Shown in pieces: positions 28,135-37,555 of a DNA stretch of 38,590 nt. Source of the DNA: an uncultured Pseudomonadota bacterium (GTDB lineage: Bacteria > Pseudomonadota > Gammaproteobacteria > Steroidobacterales > Steroidobacteraceae); assembly GCA_903890265.1 (NCBI GenBank), contig CAITAM010000443.1:1-38590 (forward strand). Reading direction: 5' to 3'. The notes beneath the pieces are model-generated. The model was given only the letters and a program-made list of their open reading frames with translations, was not told the DNA's origin and did not search any database. Every line of letters begins with the position of its first letter. Position 1 is the stretch's first letter. Made by a program: the position numbers and the translations under genes.

Positions 28135-29952
28135 GTGCAGCGCACTGGCCTGAATCGATTCGGCGTGGTCGGCGCGGGCCTTGCTGCCCTCCTGGCGACG
28201 GCGCCCGCGCCGGCCGAAATCCGCGTGGACATCGACGGCGTGAGCGGCGCCGAGCGTGCCAACGTGCTGGCCTACCTCAGTCTGCAGCGCTACCGGACGC
28301 AGCAGGATCTGGACGAGGCGACGCTGCTGCGACTGGAAGCGCGGGCGGTGGATGAAGTCGGCGAGGCGCTGCAGCCGTTCGGTTACTACGAGCCCACCGT
28401 GCGCACCGAATTGCGCCGCGAGGGCGCCGACTGGGTTGCCCGGGTCACGATTCGCCTCGGCGAACCGACCGTCATCGCCGAGGCCTCGGTGAGCGTTACC
28501 GGACCCGGCAGCGAGGACAGCAGCCTGACCCAGATCATGGCCGAGAACCGTATCGTGCAGGGTGCACGGGTCAATCATCAGACCTATGACCGGCTGAAGA
28601 ACGAACTGCTGCGGCGGGCGATCTCGCGCGGCTATCTCGACGCCCACTACGAAAGGAGCGAATTGCTCGTTGATCGCGACAGGCACGAGGCCCGCGCCTA
28701 CCTTGCCCTGCTCACCGGCGAACGGTACCGGTTCGGGCGCATCACGGTCGACCAGGACCGGCTCAACGAAGGACTGATGCGCCGCTACCTGCGCATCCAC
28801 GAGGGCGAGTGGTTTGACTCCGGCCAGCTGCTTCGTACCCAGTTCGCGCTCGACGACTCCGCCTACTTCGGCAGTGTCGAAGTGCTGCCGGGCGAGCGCG
28901 ACACGACGGCACTCACGATCCCGGTCGTGATCACCGCACGGGGCGCGAAACGCAACAAGTACACCGTCGGTGTCGGTTACTCCACCGACCAGCTCTGGCG
29001 AGTCACCGGTACGTGGGACAATCGGCTGCTCAACGACGCGGGACACCGGTTCCGCGCCGACATGGCCGTCGGCACCAAGGCACAGAGCTACGGCGTCACG
29101 TACACCATCCCGGTCGGCGACCCGGCGCTCGAAAAACTCGAGTTCGGCGCCACTCAGCTCTACGAGTCGCCCGGCGACGTGCACTCGATCACGTCGCTCT
29201 TGCATGCCGGCCTGACCCAGGTCAGGGGGCAGTGGCAGTACGTGCCGTTTGTCGACTTCGCGCACACCGAGAGTCAGATCGCCGGCTCCAATTCGACCCA
29301 GAACCTGCTGGTTCCCGGCATCACGATTGCCCAGGTGCCGCGCGGCTTCATGAGCAACTCCGGCTCGCAAAGCAGCATCATCGGTTCGACCCCGGGCTCC
29401 ACCAGTGTCGGCGGCAGCACGTCGGTCGCGGCGGGGGACTCGACCGGGCTGTTCGCCGAGATCCTTGGCACCGGCGAATCGCTGCACTCGGACGTGCGGT
29501 TCCTGCGCTGGCGGATCCGCGATACGTTCCAGTACGGTCTGGCGCCCAAGTGGCGACTCGTGCTCCGCGGCGAAGTCGGCATGACGTTTGTGCAGGATTT
29601 CGCGCAGATGCCGATCAATTACCGCTTCTTTACCGGTGGCGACCAGTCGGTGCGCGGCTATGCCTACGAGTCCCTCTCGCCGACGGACAGCCTGGGACAG
29701 AAGTCGGGCGGCAAGGATCTCCTGGTTGCGAGCACGGAGGTTGACCGCGACATCAGGCCGAACGTCGCCGTCGCGGTCTTCGTCGACGGTGGCAACGCAC
29801 TGATGCGCTTCGGCGACCCGCTCGCCTACGGCGCCGGCGTTGGCATCCGCTACCGCCTGCCGTTTCTGAGCCTCGGCATCGACGTGGCGAAGCCGCTCTC
29901 GAACGGCGGTGGCAGTCCCCGGCTGCACCTCAACATTGCCCCGGTGTTCTGA
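28135..29952 (+). CDS. tamA: Translocation and assembly module subunit TamA (Omp85 family)
   Basis: TamA is the outer membrane barrel that, with TamB, helps insert outer membrane proteins and moves phospholipids across the periplasm. The chosen GTG at 28135 gives a 605-residue precursor with a signal peptide ending near residue 30 (LLATAPAPA). POTRA domains follow (LQPFGYYEPTVRTEL, LDAHYERSELLVDRDRHEARAYL), then the barrel, with the VRGY motif of loop 6 in FFTGGDQSVRGYAYESL. The barrel contains a long Ser/Gly/Thr-rich loop at about residues 400-440 that I do not remember from E. coli TamA. Its stop overlaps the tamB start (TGATG), so the two are coupled. Confidence 0.92.
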   Translation: MQRTGLNRFGVVGAGLAALLATAPAPAEIRVDIDGVSGAERANVLAYLSLQRYRTQQDLDEATLLRLEARAVDEVGEALQPFGYYEPTVRTELRREGADWVARVTIRLGEPTVIAEASVSVTGPGSEDSSLTQIMAENRIVQGARVNHQTYDRLKNELLRRAISRGYLDAHYERSELLVDRDRHEARAYLALLTGERYRFGRITVDQDRLNEGLMRRYLRIHEGEWFDSGQLLRTQFALDDSAYFGSVEVLPGERDTTALTIPVVITARGAKRNKYTVGVGYSTDQLWRVTGTWDNRLLNDAGHRFRADMAVGTKAQSYGVTYTIPVGDPALEKLEFGATQLYESPGDVHSITSLLHAGLTQVRGQWQYVPFVDFAHTESQIAGSNSTQNLLVPGITIAQVPRGFMSNSGSQSSIIGSTPGSTSVGGSTSVAAGDSTGLFAEILGTGESLHSDVRFLRWRIRDTFQYGLAPKWRLVLRGEVGMTFVQDFAQMPINYRFFTGGDQSVRGYAYESLSPTDSLGQKSGGKDLLVASTEVDRDIRPNVAVAVFVDGGNALMRFGDPLAYGAGVGIRYRLPFLSLGIDVAKPLSNGGGSPRLHLNIAPVF

Positions 29953-32900
29953 TGACGCGCGCGATTCTCCGTCGCTGGCTGCTGCGCACTCTGGCCGTCA
30001 TCGGGGTCGTTGTCGTGCTGCTCGGCGGCCTCGCTTACTACCTGACGGCGACGGGACCCGGGTTCCGCCAGCTGGTCGCACTGATTGACCGCCTGCCCGG
30101 CATCAAGCTGAAGGGTGAAGAGGTGTCCGGGACGCCCGCGCAGGGGCTGACCGCGGGGCGGCTCAGCATTGACCTCGAGCGCCTGCACGTCGAGATCGGT
30201 GGCTTGCGGCTGCGACTGCGGCCGCTGGCACTGTTGGGGGCACGCATCGACTTCGCCGAGGCCTCGGCCGCCTCGGTGGTGATCGACCTGCACACGCAGC
30301 CGAAGCACCCGACGACGAATACCGATTTCCTGCCGCGGGGACTGCGGCTGTCTGCCGACGCGATCGGCATCGGCCTGCTGCGGGTCCGCTCGGACGGCGA
30401 TGCACTGTTCACGGCACGCGATGTGCGCGGCGCCGTGCGGCTCAATGCCACGGAGCTTCGGGCGCGCGATCTGGCCGCGGATGCCGGCGCCTACCGGGTC
30501 GGCGGCAGCGTCGCGCTTCATTCGGGCGACCCGATCGGACTCGACGGGGAGCTGACCGTGCGGGCACGGGTTGGCAGTGACGATGCCATCGTCGCCGCGC
30601 TCATCGGTGGCACCCTCGACCGGCTGACCGTGCAGGCCGACGGCGAGCGGCCCCGGGGCATTCGCTTTCTGGGCGCTGTCGATCTTCGCGAACGCGTCCA
30701 CGTGGCCGGTCGCCTGAGCATCGACACGAAGGATCTCGCGCCGCTCACGGGCAGTACCGCATCGGGACCGGTCGCTGGCAACCTTGACGTCAGTTACGAC
30801 AGTCAGGTCTTCGTCATTGGTGGCACCGTCGCCATGGAACGCCTGCCGCTGGGCAAACTGGCCGTGGCTGCGAGGGGCAGCTACCGCCCGGGCGTGCTCA
30901 CGCTCGACAGCGCCGAGCTTCGCCAGCTGGCGGGCAGCGCGACGGTCACGGCACGCGCACGCGTCGACCTCGAGCCCGCGACCGTGCTGTCCGTCGACGC
31001 CGCCTGGAGCAACGTCAGCTGGCCGCCGCTCGGCCGGGCCACGGTGACGAGCCCCCGCGGCAACGTGCGGGTCGTCGGCCCCCTGGATCTCCTTGATGTT
31101 CTCGTCACCGGTGATCTCAGGTCGCCGGCGCTGCCGCAGGCGACCGTGGACGGCAATCTGACCGTGGAACCGGGCAGAGTCACCCTGAAACGCCTCATCG
31201 CCCGCACGCTGGGCGGCGCGGTTACCGCGAGCGGCGCGGCGGACCTCGGCGGGGCCCGCGCGTGGACGGCCGAGGTCGCTTTGAAAGGCGTCAATCCCGG
31301 ACAGCTGCGGCCGATGCTCGCCGGTCGCGTCGACGCCGCACTGAGCGCGAAGGGTACCGGGTTCGACCCCTATGGCAGCTGGCAGGCGACCCTCCACTCG
31401 GTGGGCGGCACCCTGCGCGGACACCCGGTTCGCGGCTCCGGCGGCGTGACGATGCAAGGCGGCGAGCTCGCGCTTGATCACCTGGCGCTCAGCCTCGCGA
31501 GCCTGCATGCCAGCGCCAACGGCCGGCTCGGCAAGACCAGCGTGCTGTCGGTCGACGCGTCGGTCAGCGATATCGGCGAGTTCATCGCCGATTCCCATGG
31601 CAGCGCGGACATTCGCGGCACGTACAGCTCGGACCGTGCGGCCGAGGCGCTGCAGGGCGACGCGCACGCGCGCGGCCTGCGCGTGGGCACGATCGGCGTG
31701 GAAGCACTGAGCGCGCACGCCGACATCGACTCGTCACGCACCTCCACATCCACCCTCGCACTCTCCGCGCAGCGGATCGTCGCGGCCGGGCAGACGATCG
31801 AAGGCCTCACCGTCGAAGGCCACGGCATCGCGACGGACCACGGCGTCGGACTGTCGGTCACGGCACCGGCAGCCACGCTCGTACTGCACGCGCACGGCGC
31901 GTACGGCGATGGCGTGGAGACGCTGCACGTTGACGAAGCCACCGAGCACGGGGTCAGGTCCCCGACGCTCACGCTCGAGACTCCGACCACCCTCACCGTG
32001 GGCCATGGCCACGCGGCCCTCGAGCGGACCTGCCTGCGCGCGGACGCGATGCGGCTTTGCGCGGCCGCTGACTGGAAGAACGGCGCGCCCTGGTCGGCGT
32101 CCCTGAGCGCCGATTCGGTACCGCTTCGCCTGCTCCCGGTGCCGGTCCGGGCCGGCAGCGAGCTCCTGGGGTCGCTGTCAGTCAGTGCCGCTGCGCACGG
32201 TGCGCCAGACAGGGCAGTCACGGCAACGCTGCGGGCCGACCTGCAATCCGCCGGCTTGCGCTACCGGCTGACCAGCGGCCGCGATGAAGAAGTGATGTTC
32301 GGCACGGGCGTCGTCGAGGCCAGCGCGGACGAGGCCGCCGTCGTGGTCCGGGCCGGGCTGCAGAACAGCACGGACACCTTCCTCGATTTCTCGGCACACG
32401 CCCCCCGCACCGATTCCGTGCCGCTGGCGCGGGAGCCGATCGACGGGCGCCTGCAGCTCAGGACCCGGGAACTCGGTCTCGCACCGCTGCTGCTGCGGGA
32501 GCTCGACCGGCTGACCGGGCTGCTGGAAGCGGACCTGCACCTTGGCGGTACGCTGGCGGCACCCGAGGTAGCCGGGCACGTCGCCGTCAGCGACGGCGAG
32601 GCCGACATCTACCTGTCCAACCTCCTCCTCAAGCAGATCAATGCGCGGGCGACCTTCACCGGCAATCGGCTGGACATCGACGGCAGCGCCCGCGCGGGCG
32701 ATGGCACGCTGTCGTCCACCGGCACCGTGGCCTGGGAGAACGGCAAGCCGGTCGGCGACCTGCGGTTCAAGGGCGAGAACCTGCTGCTGGCCAATCTGCC
32801 GGAGGCGCGGGTAGTGGCCTCGCCGAACCTGTCCATCAAACTCGGCGACGGCGTGCTGCGGATCAGCGGCGACGTGCGCATTCCGAGCGCGCGGATCACG

Positions 32901-33671
32901 CCGAAGGACCTGTCGAATGCGGTTCGGGTGTCACCCGACCAGGTGTTCGCCGGCGGCACGGTCCGTAGCGACGCGGCGCCGCTGCGCACGGAGACGGTCG
33001 TGCGCCTTGACGTCGGTCCCGACGTGAAACTCAACGCGTACGGACTGAAGGGCCTGCTGCAGGGTACGGTGACGGTTTCGGCCCACAATGACGATCAGGT
33101 CGTGGGCACGGGTGAACTGGAGGTCAAGGACGGGCATTACCTCGCCTATGCCCGTGACATGGACATCGAGCGGGGTCGGCTGATCTTTCGCGGTGGCGCC
33201 GTGGATGACGCGGGCATCGACGTCAGGGCGTCGCGCAAGCTGCCGGGATACACCGCGGGCGTGAACGTGCGCGGCACGCTGCAGACGCCACAGATCTCGT
33301 TCTTCTCGGACCCACCCCTGCCGCAGAGCCAGATCGCCTCGCTGCTGATCGTCGGCCAGACGCCCGACGCGCTGCAGAACGGCGGCGGTGCCGGCAGCCT
33401 TCTCGCCGCCCAGGGTGGCGCCCTCCTCGTCGGCGACTACACGCATTACCTTGGCATCGACCAGATGACGGTCGAGGCCGATTCGAACAACGGCACGGCG
33501 CTCGTGCTCGGCAAGTTCCTGACCCCGCGGCTCTACGTCAGCTACGGGATCAGCCTGGCCCAGGCCATCAATACGCTGAAACTGCGCTACACCATCGGCG
33601 ACAACTGGGTGGTCAACACCGAAAGCGGCCTGAACCACAGCGCGGACGTGCAATACAGCTTCCAGCGTTAG
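29952..33671 (+). CDS. tamB: Translocation and assembly module subunit TamB
   Basis: The 1239-residue protein is the AsmA-like partner of TamA. One N-terminal membrane helix (TLAVIGVVVVLLGGLAYYL) anchors it in the inner membrane. The rest consists of repeating beta strands forming the hydrophobic groove that spans the periplasm, and the C-terminal DUF490 domain that contacts TamA is clear (GTGELEVKDGHYLAYARDMDIERGRLIFRGG to RLYVSYGISLAQAINTLKLRY). The length is close to that of E. coli TamB. It follows tamA with a TGATG overlap. Confidence 0.94.
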   Translation: MTRAILRRWLLRTLAVIGVVVVLLGGLAYYLTATGPGFRQLVALIDRLPGIKLKGEEVSGTPAQGLTAGRLSIDLERLHVEIGGLRLRLRPLALLGARIDFAEASAASVVIDLHTQPKHPTTNTDFLPRGLRLSADAIGIGLLRVRSDGDALFTARDVRGAVRLNATELRARDLAADAGAYRVGGSVALHSGDPIGLDGELTVRARVGSDDAIVAALIGGTLDRLTVQADGERPRGIRFLGAVDLRERVHVAGRLSIDTKDLAPLTGSTASGPVAGNLDVSYDSQVFVIGGTVAMERLPLGKLAVAARGSYRPGVLTLDSAELRQLAGSATVTARARVDLEPATVLSVDAAWSNVSWPPLGRATVTSPRGNVRVVGPLDLLDVLVTGDLRSPALPQATVDGNLTVEPGRVTLKRLIARTLGGAVTASGAADLGGARAWTAEVALKGVNPGQLRPMLAGRVDAALSAKGTGFDPYGSWQATLHSVGGTLRGHPVRGSGGVTMQGGELALDHLALSLASLHASANGRLGKTSVLSVDASVSDIGEFIADSHGSADIRGTYSSDRAAEALQGDAHARGLRVGTIGVEALSAHADIDSSRTSTSTLALSAQRIVAAGQTIEGLTVEGHGIATDHGVGLSVTAPAATLVLHAHGAYGDGVETLHVDEATEHGVRSPTLTLETPTTLTVGHGHAALERTCLRADAMRLCAAADWKNGAPWSASLSADSVPLRLLPVPVRAGSELLGSLSVSAAAHGAPDRAVTATLRADLQSAGLRYRLTSGRDEEVMFGTGVVEASADEAAVVVRAGLQNSTDTFLDFSAHAPRTDSVPLAREPIDGRLQLRTRELGLAPLLLRELDRLTGLLEADLHLGGTLAAPEVAGHVAVSDGEADIYLSNLLLKQINARATFTGNRLDIDGSARAGDGTLSSTGTVAWENGKPVGDLRFKGENLLLANLPEARVVASPNLSIKLGDGVLRISGDVRIPSARITPKDLSNAVRVSPDQVFAGGTVRSDAAPLRTETVVRLDVGPDVKLNAYGLKGLLQGTVTVSAHNDDQVVGTGELEVKDGHYLAYARDMDIERGRLIFRGGAVDDAGIDVRASRKLPGYTAGVNVRGTLQTPQISFFSDPPLPQSQIASLLIVGQTPDALQNGGGAGSLLAAQGGALLVGDYTHYLGIDQMTVEADSNNGTALVLGKFLTPRLYVSYGISLAQAINTLKLRYTIGDNWVVNTESGLNHSADVQYSFQR

Positions 33672-33694
33672 CCGCGCGGAGGTGGTTGACCCCG

Positions 33695-33712
33695 GGCGCA
33701 TAAAAATGCACC
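33695..33712 (+). promoter_or_regulatory. ARG box 1 (ArgR binding site)
   Basis: The core CGCATAAAAATGCA (33697-33710) matches the ARG box pattern TGNAT-WWWW-ATNCA at nine of ten defined positions. Its centre is exactly 21 bp from that of box 2, the spacing of tandem 18-bp ARG boxes with a 3-bp gap in E. coli. Confidence 0.75.
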
Positions 33713-33715
33713 ATG

Positions 33716-33733
33716 CGTGCAAATTTATGCAGA
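33716..33733 (+). promoter_or_regulatory. ARG box 2 (ArgR binding site), containing the argR start codon
   Basis: The core TGCAAATTTATGCA (33718-33731) matches the ARG box pattern at all but one defined position. The probable argR ATG (33727) lies within it. With box 1 it would let an ArgR hexamer shut off the whole argR-argG operon. Confidence 0.75.
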
Positions 33734-34182
33734 ACGGCACCTCACCATCCCCCGATGCCCGGCGCGAGGCCCTGCGCGGAATCCTGCGCGCCTCCCCTTC
33801 CCGCCGCCAGGCCGACCTCGTCCGCGAGCTGAAGGCGCTCGGCTTCGCCGTCACCCAGTCCAGCGTCAGCCGCGACCTGCGCGAGCTCGGCGTGGCACGG
33901 ATCGGCGATCGCTACGTGCTGGCCGAGGACGCGAGCCCTGGCGCGACGCCCTTCGGGGTGCTCGCGGGCTTTGTCCGCGAGGTGCTGACCGCCGGCCCGA
34001 ACCTCACCGTCGTGAAAACGACGGTTGGCACGGCGCAGAGCGTCGCCGTGGCCATCGACCGTGACCGCTGGCCCGAGGTGGTGGGCACGATTTCCGGGGA
34101 CGACACCATCTTCATCGCAAGCGACGATCAGCAGGCGCAGCAGCGCCTCGTGCTGCGCCTGCGCACTACCTTCAACGTCTGA
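33727..34182 (+). CDS. argR: Arginine repressor ArgR
   Basis: ArgR represses arginine synthesis genes when arginine is bound. The 151 residues have an N-terminal winged helix (RRQADLVRELKALGFAVTQSSVSRDLRELG) with the recognition helix SSVSRDL, and a C-terminal oligomerisation and arginine-binding domain ending in GTISGDDTIFIAS. The ATG at 33727 gives the normal N-terminus. ATG at 33706 and GTG at 33682 are in frame but add residues not typical of the family. The start codon lies inside ARG box 2, so the transcript has a very short leader or none. It is the first gene of the arginine cluster and lies nine bases before argG. Confidence 0.93.
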   Translation: MQNGTSPSPDARREALRGILRASPSRRQADLVRELKALGFAVTQSSVSRDLRELGVARIGDRYVLAEDASPGATPFGVLAGFVREVLTAGPNLTVVKTTVGTAQSVAVAIDRDRWPEVVGTISGDDTIFIASDDQQAQQRLVLRLRTTFNV

Positions 34183-34191
34183 GGCCTGTTC

Positions 34192-35418
34192 ATGACTGAC
34201 TCACGCACCGCTGGCGCGGAACCCATCCTGCTGGCTTTTTCCGGCGGGCTCGACACGTCCTTTTGCGTGCCCTGGCTGCGCGAGACGTACGACCGTCCGG
34301 TGATCACGGTGACCGTCGACACGGGCGGTATCGATGCCGACGCCGCGCGCGTGCTGGCCGAACGCTCGGCGCAGCTCGGCGCCGTCGCGCATCACATTGT
34401 CGATGCACGACAGGCCTACTGGGACCGGGTACTGAAGTTCCTCGTCATGGCCAATGCGAGACGCGGCCAGATGTATCCCCTGTGCGTGGGTGCCGAGCGC
34501 GTGCTGCAGGCGCAGACCATTGCCGACCTGGCGCTGAAGCTCGGCACGCGGACCGTCGCGCACGGCTGCACCGCCGCCGGCAATGACCAGGTCCGCTTCG
34601 AGGTCGCGTTGCGGACGCTGGCGCCGGGCCTCGAAATCCTGGCGCCGGTACGCGACCAGGCGTTCAAGCGTCCGGAGCAGCTCGCCTTTCTGGAAGCGCG
34701 GCAGCTGCCCGTACCGCCCTTCGGTGCGGCCTACTCGGTCAACCGCGGGCTGTGGGGAGTGACCATCGGCGGCCGCGAGACCCTGACCTCCGACGGCTCG
34801 ATCCCCGACCATGCCTGGGTACTTGGCCCCAGGGCCTTCAGCGAACCCCTGCCGCCGGCCAGCCACCACCTGCGCTTCGAGCAGGGCGTGCCCACCGCGC
34901 TCGACGGCAAGGCACTGTCGCCGGTCGCGCTCATCGAGGCACTGGAGTCCATGGGCGGTCCCTACGGTATTGGCCGTGGCATCCACCTCGGCGACACGGT
35001 CATCGGCACGAAGGGTCGGGTGGCCTACGAAGCGCCCGCCGCCGAAATGATCCTCGTCGCGCACCGCGAACTCGAAAAGCTCGTCCTCACCGGCCGCCAG
35101 ATCCGGGTGAAGGACTCGGTTGCCGGGCCCTACGCCGACCTGGTGCACGAGGGCCAGCACCTCGATCCGGTGTGCCGGGACATCGAGGCGCTCCTGCTGT
35201 CGTCGCAGACCCGGGTCAGTGGCGAGGTGAAGCTGCTGCTTCGCCCGGGCGCGCTGTTCGTCGAGGGAGTCACGTCGCCGTACTCGCTGATGACCGTCTC
35301 CAAGGGCGTGTACGGCGAAGCCGCCGGCGAGTGGTCAGCCGCTGACGCGCTCGGTTACTCGAAAATGCTCGCCCTGCCGAGCATGTTCCACGCCCGGGCC
35401 GGCAGGGTCCCGTCATGA
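34192..35418 (+). CDS. argG: Argininosuccinate synthase
   Basis: ArgG joins citrulline and aspartate, using ATP, to form argininosuccinate. The 408 residues contain the ATP-binding PP-motif in LLAFSGGLDTSFC at the start, HGCTAAGNDQVRFE in the middle and the citrulline/aspartate region with SVNRGLWGVTIGG and GGPYGIGRGIHLGDTVIGTKGR. The ribosome site GAGG overlaps the argR stop. The citrulline it needs must be freed from an N-acylated form if the downstream transcarbamylase works as predicted. It overlaps the next gene by ATGA. Confidence 0.94.
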   Translation: MTDSRTAGAEPILLAFSGGLDTSFCVPWLRETYDRPVITVTVDTGGIDADAARVLAERSAQLGAVAHHIVDARQAYWDRVLKFLVMANARRGQMYPLCVGAERVLQAQTIADLALKLGTRTVAHGCTAAGNDQVRFEVALRTLAPGLEILAPVRDQAFKRPEQLAFLEARQLPVPPFGAAYSVNRGLWGVTIGGRETLTSDGSIPDHAWVLGPRAFSEPLPPASHHLRFEQGVPTALDGKALSPVALIEALESMGGPYGIGRGIHLGDTVIGTKGRVAYEAPAAEMILVAHRELEKLVLTGRQIRVKDSVAGPYADLVHEGQHLDPVCRDIEALLLSSQTRVSGEVKLLLRPGALFVEGVTSPYSLMTVSKGVYGEAAGEWSAADALGYSKMLALPSMFHARAGRVPS

Positions 35419-36494
35419 AAAGCGTGGTCGTCGACAAGATCGCCTCGGTTACCCAGGGTTGTTCGCTCGGTCGGGAACTGCGCATCAGCGCCGACATTCC
35501 CTGCGCCGAAGGCGTCGTTCTCGTCGTCGAAATACTGACCTCGAAGAACACCTACAACATGCTCGAACTCACCAGCGGCCGAATGGCGAAGGTGGCGAAG
35601 GGCGACATCGTCGTCGGCGCGCTTGGACACCGCAATGCGCTCTTTGGCTACTCGGGCCACGTCCCGGAGCAGCTCAAGGTCGGCGATACCGTGCAGATGC
35701 TGAACATCGGCGGCGTGCTTGGAATCTGCGACTCCGCCAACCCCGACAAGGGCAAGCCGTTCGACTGCCGCGTGCTCGGCGTCGTGCTGCAGTTCCCGTT
35801 CCTCGGCGAGCGGATCGGCGTGCCGGCCCGGGTCGGAATGCACTCGCTCGACCTTGGCGCGGCCCTCGATACCCGAAACGTGCCGGTCATCGCGCTCGCG
35901 GGATCGTGCATGGAAGCGGGCAAGACCGCGGCCGCCTGTGCGCTGATTGCGCGCCTGCGGCATCGTGGCGTGCAGGTGCACGCCTTCAAGGCCACCGGCG
36001 TGTCGCTGCGCCGGGACATCCTTGCTATGGAAGACGCCGGTGCCCGTCGTACGGCCATATTCACCGACTTCGGCGTCGTCACGACCACCGATGCCGTCGG
36101 CCCGGCGCTGACACGGACCATGCTGACGGAGCTGTGCAAGGGCGAGCCTGACGTGGTCGTCTTCGAGCTCGGCGACGGCCTGCTCGGCACGTACGGCGTC
36201 GAAGCCATCCTCTCGGCACCGGATATCGCGCGCCAGCTCACGGCCGTGATTCTCTCCGCAAACGATCCCGTCGCGGCGTGGGGCGGCGTCAAGCTGCTGC
36301 GCGAGCGATTCGGCATCGAGCCCGCGCTCGTCACGGGCCCCGCGACCGACAACCAGGTGGGCGTCGACATCGTCGAGCGGCGGGTCGGGGTCAAGGCCAT
36401 CAACGCGCTCGGCAACTCAGCGGCTTTCGGCGACCACATGCTCGGCCTCGTGCTGCCCGACTTCATCCCGCCGCACGGCGCGCCAGGCGCATGA
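35415..36494 (+). CDS. P-loop protein of unknown function in the arginine operon (DUF1611/DgcN-like)
   Basis: I do not recognise a named arginine enzyme in these 359 residues. The first 150 appear rich in beta strands (GRMAKVAKGDIVVGALGHRN, LKVGDTVQMLNIGG). The second part is a P-loop fold: VIALAGSCMEAGKTAAA (G163-K170), then VHAFKATG, FTDFG, VVFELGDGLLGTYG and AVILSANDP. The G-x5-GK loop followed by ATG, SDF and an E-G-QG-like segment is the order I remember from DUF1611 proteins, whose studied member DgcN N-acetylates D-glutamate. The N-terminal half does not look like that family. The gene overlaps argG and argC by ATGA on both sides, so an arginine role is likely. A role as N-acylglutamate synthase is inference; a regulatory NTPase is the alternative. 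Confidence 0.6.
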   Translation: MKSVVVDKIASVTQGCSLGRELRISADIPCAEGVVLVVEILTSKNTYNMLELTSGRMAKVAKGDIVVGALGHRNALFGYSGHVPEQLKVGDTVQMLNIGGVLGICDSANPDKGKPFDCRVLGVVLQFPFLGERIGVPARVGMHSLDLGAALDTRNVPVIALAGSCMEAGKTAAACALIARLRHRGVQVHAFKATGVSLRRDILAMEDAGARRTAIFTDFGVVTTTDAVGPALTRTMLTELCKGEPDVVVFELGDGLLGTYGVEAILSAPDIARQLTAVILSANDPVAAWGGVKLLRERFGIEPALVTGPATDNQVGVDIVERRVGVKAINALGNSAAFGDHMLGLVLPDFIPPHGAPGA

Positions 36495-37555
36495 GCCCGC
36501 CCGACGCACGCGCGATCCCCGCCTTCGTCCTGGGCGGAACCGGCTACGTGGCCGGCGAACTCCTGCGCCTGATCGCCGGCCACCCGCGCTTTCGCTTCGC
36601 CGGCATCGCCTCCGACTCCCGCCCGGGAACGGCGATCGATGCCGCTTTCCCCCACCTCGGCCCGGCGTACCGCGGCGGCGTTTTCACCAGCGTCGATTCG
36701 CTGCTGGACGATCTGTCGGCCTGCGAGTCGGCGGCACTGTTCTGCGCCGCGCCGCACGGCGCCGCCGCCGCCCTCGTCGCGCGCGCGCTCCTGGCACGCA
36801 CACGGGCGCTGCATATCGTCGACCTATCGGCCGATCACCGGTTCCGCACTGCCGCCGCCTACGAAGCCGTCTACGGCGCGCAGGCCGCGGGCGATGAGCA
36901 GCTCGCCCGCTTCACGTGCGCGGTTCCCGAGCATGTCGCGGTGGTGCCCGACACCCACATCGCGCATCCGGGCTGCTTCGCGACCGCGATGCTGCTCGCG
37001 CTCGTGCCCCTGCTGACTCACGGTGTGATTGATTCCGACGTCTACGTCAGTGGCGTAACGGGCAGCACGGGCTCGGGCCGCACGCCGGTCGCCGGGACCC
37101 ATCACCCGGACCGGCATGGCGACTACTACGCCTACAAGGCGCTCGCCCACCGGCACGCGCCCGAAGTACGCGCGGTCGCCGCCGGGCTCACCGGCGTTGA
37201 CTGCCGGCTGCACTTCGTCCCTCACTCCGGGCCCTTCGCACGCGGCATCGAGATCACGCTGCAGGCGCGCCTGCGCCAGCCGATGAGCGGGGCAGACGTC
37301 AGTGCGCTGTACGCCGAGTTCTACCGTACCAGTCCGTTTGTCGGCGTGTCGGCACGCGAACCGCACATCAAGGAAGTGGCCGGCAGCAACTACGCGCGCC
37401 TCTGCGCGACGACCGCGGATGGCAGCATCGCCGTGCAGTCGGTCATCGACAACCTGACCAAGGGGGCGGCCGGCGGCGCCGTGCAGTGGATGAACCGGCT
37501 GTTCGCACTCCCCGACGAGACCGGCCTCACCGCGCCGGCAGCAGGATGGACCTGA
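36491..37555 (+). CDS. argC: N-acyl-gamma-glutamyl-phosphate reductase ArgC
   Basis: ArgC reduces N-acetyl- (or N-succinyl-) glutamyl phosphate to the semialdehyde with NADPH. The 354 residues show the Rossmann motif FVLGGTGYVAGELLRL (12-27), the catalytic cysteine C162 in HPGCFATAM, VSGVTGSTGSGRTP and the C-terminal VQSVIDNLTKGAAGGAVQWMN, a very typical ArgC ending. The ATG at 36491 overlaps the stop of the P-loop gene. Ten bases overlap the first possible start of the transcarbamylase. The kinase that makes its substrate (argB) is not in the window. Confidence 0.92.
   Translation: MSPPDARAIPAFVLGGTGYVAGELLRLIAGHPRFRFAGIASDSRPGTAIDAAFPHLGPAYRGGVFTSVDSLLDDLSACESAALFCAAPHGAAAALVARALLARTRALHIVDLSADHRFRTAAAYEAVYGAQAAGDEQLARFTCAVPEHVAVVPDTHIAHPGCFATAMLLALVPLLTHGVIDSDVYVSGVTGSTGSGRTPVAGTHHPDRHGDYYAYKALAHRHAPEVRAVAAGLTGVDCRLHFVPHSGPFARGIEITLQARLRQPMSGADVSALYAEFYRTSPFVGVSAREPHIKEVAGSNYARLCATTADGSIAVQSVIDNLTKGAAGGAVQWMNRLFALPDETGLTAPAAGWT

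Noticed and set aside
33682-33726. Upstream GTG start for argR
   Set aside because: It would add 15 residues unlike the family N-terminus, is directly adjacent to its GGAG, and would place both ARG boxes within coding sequence.
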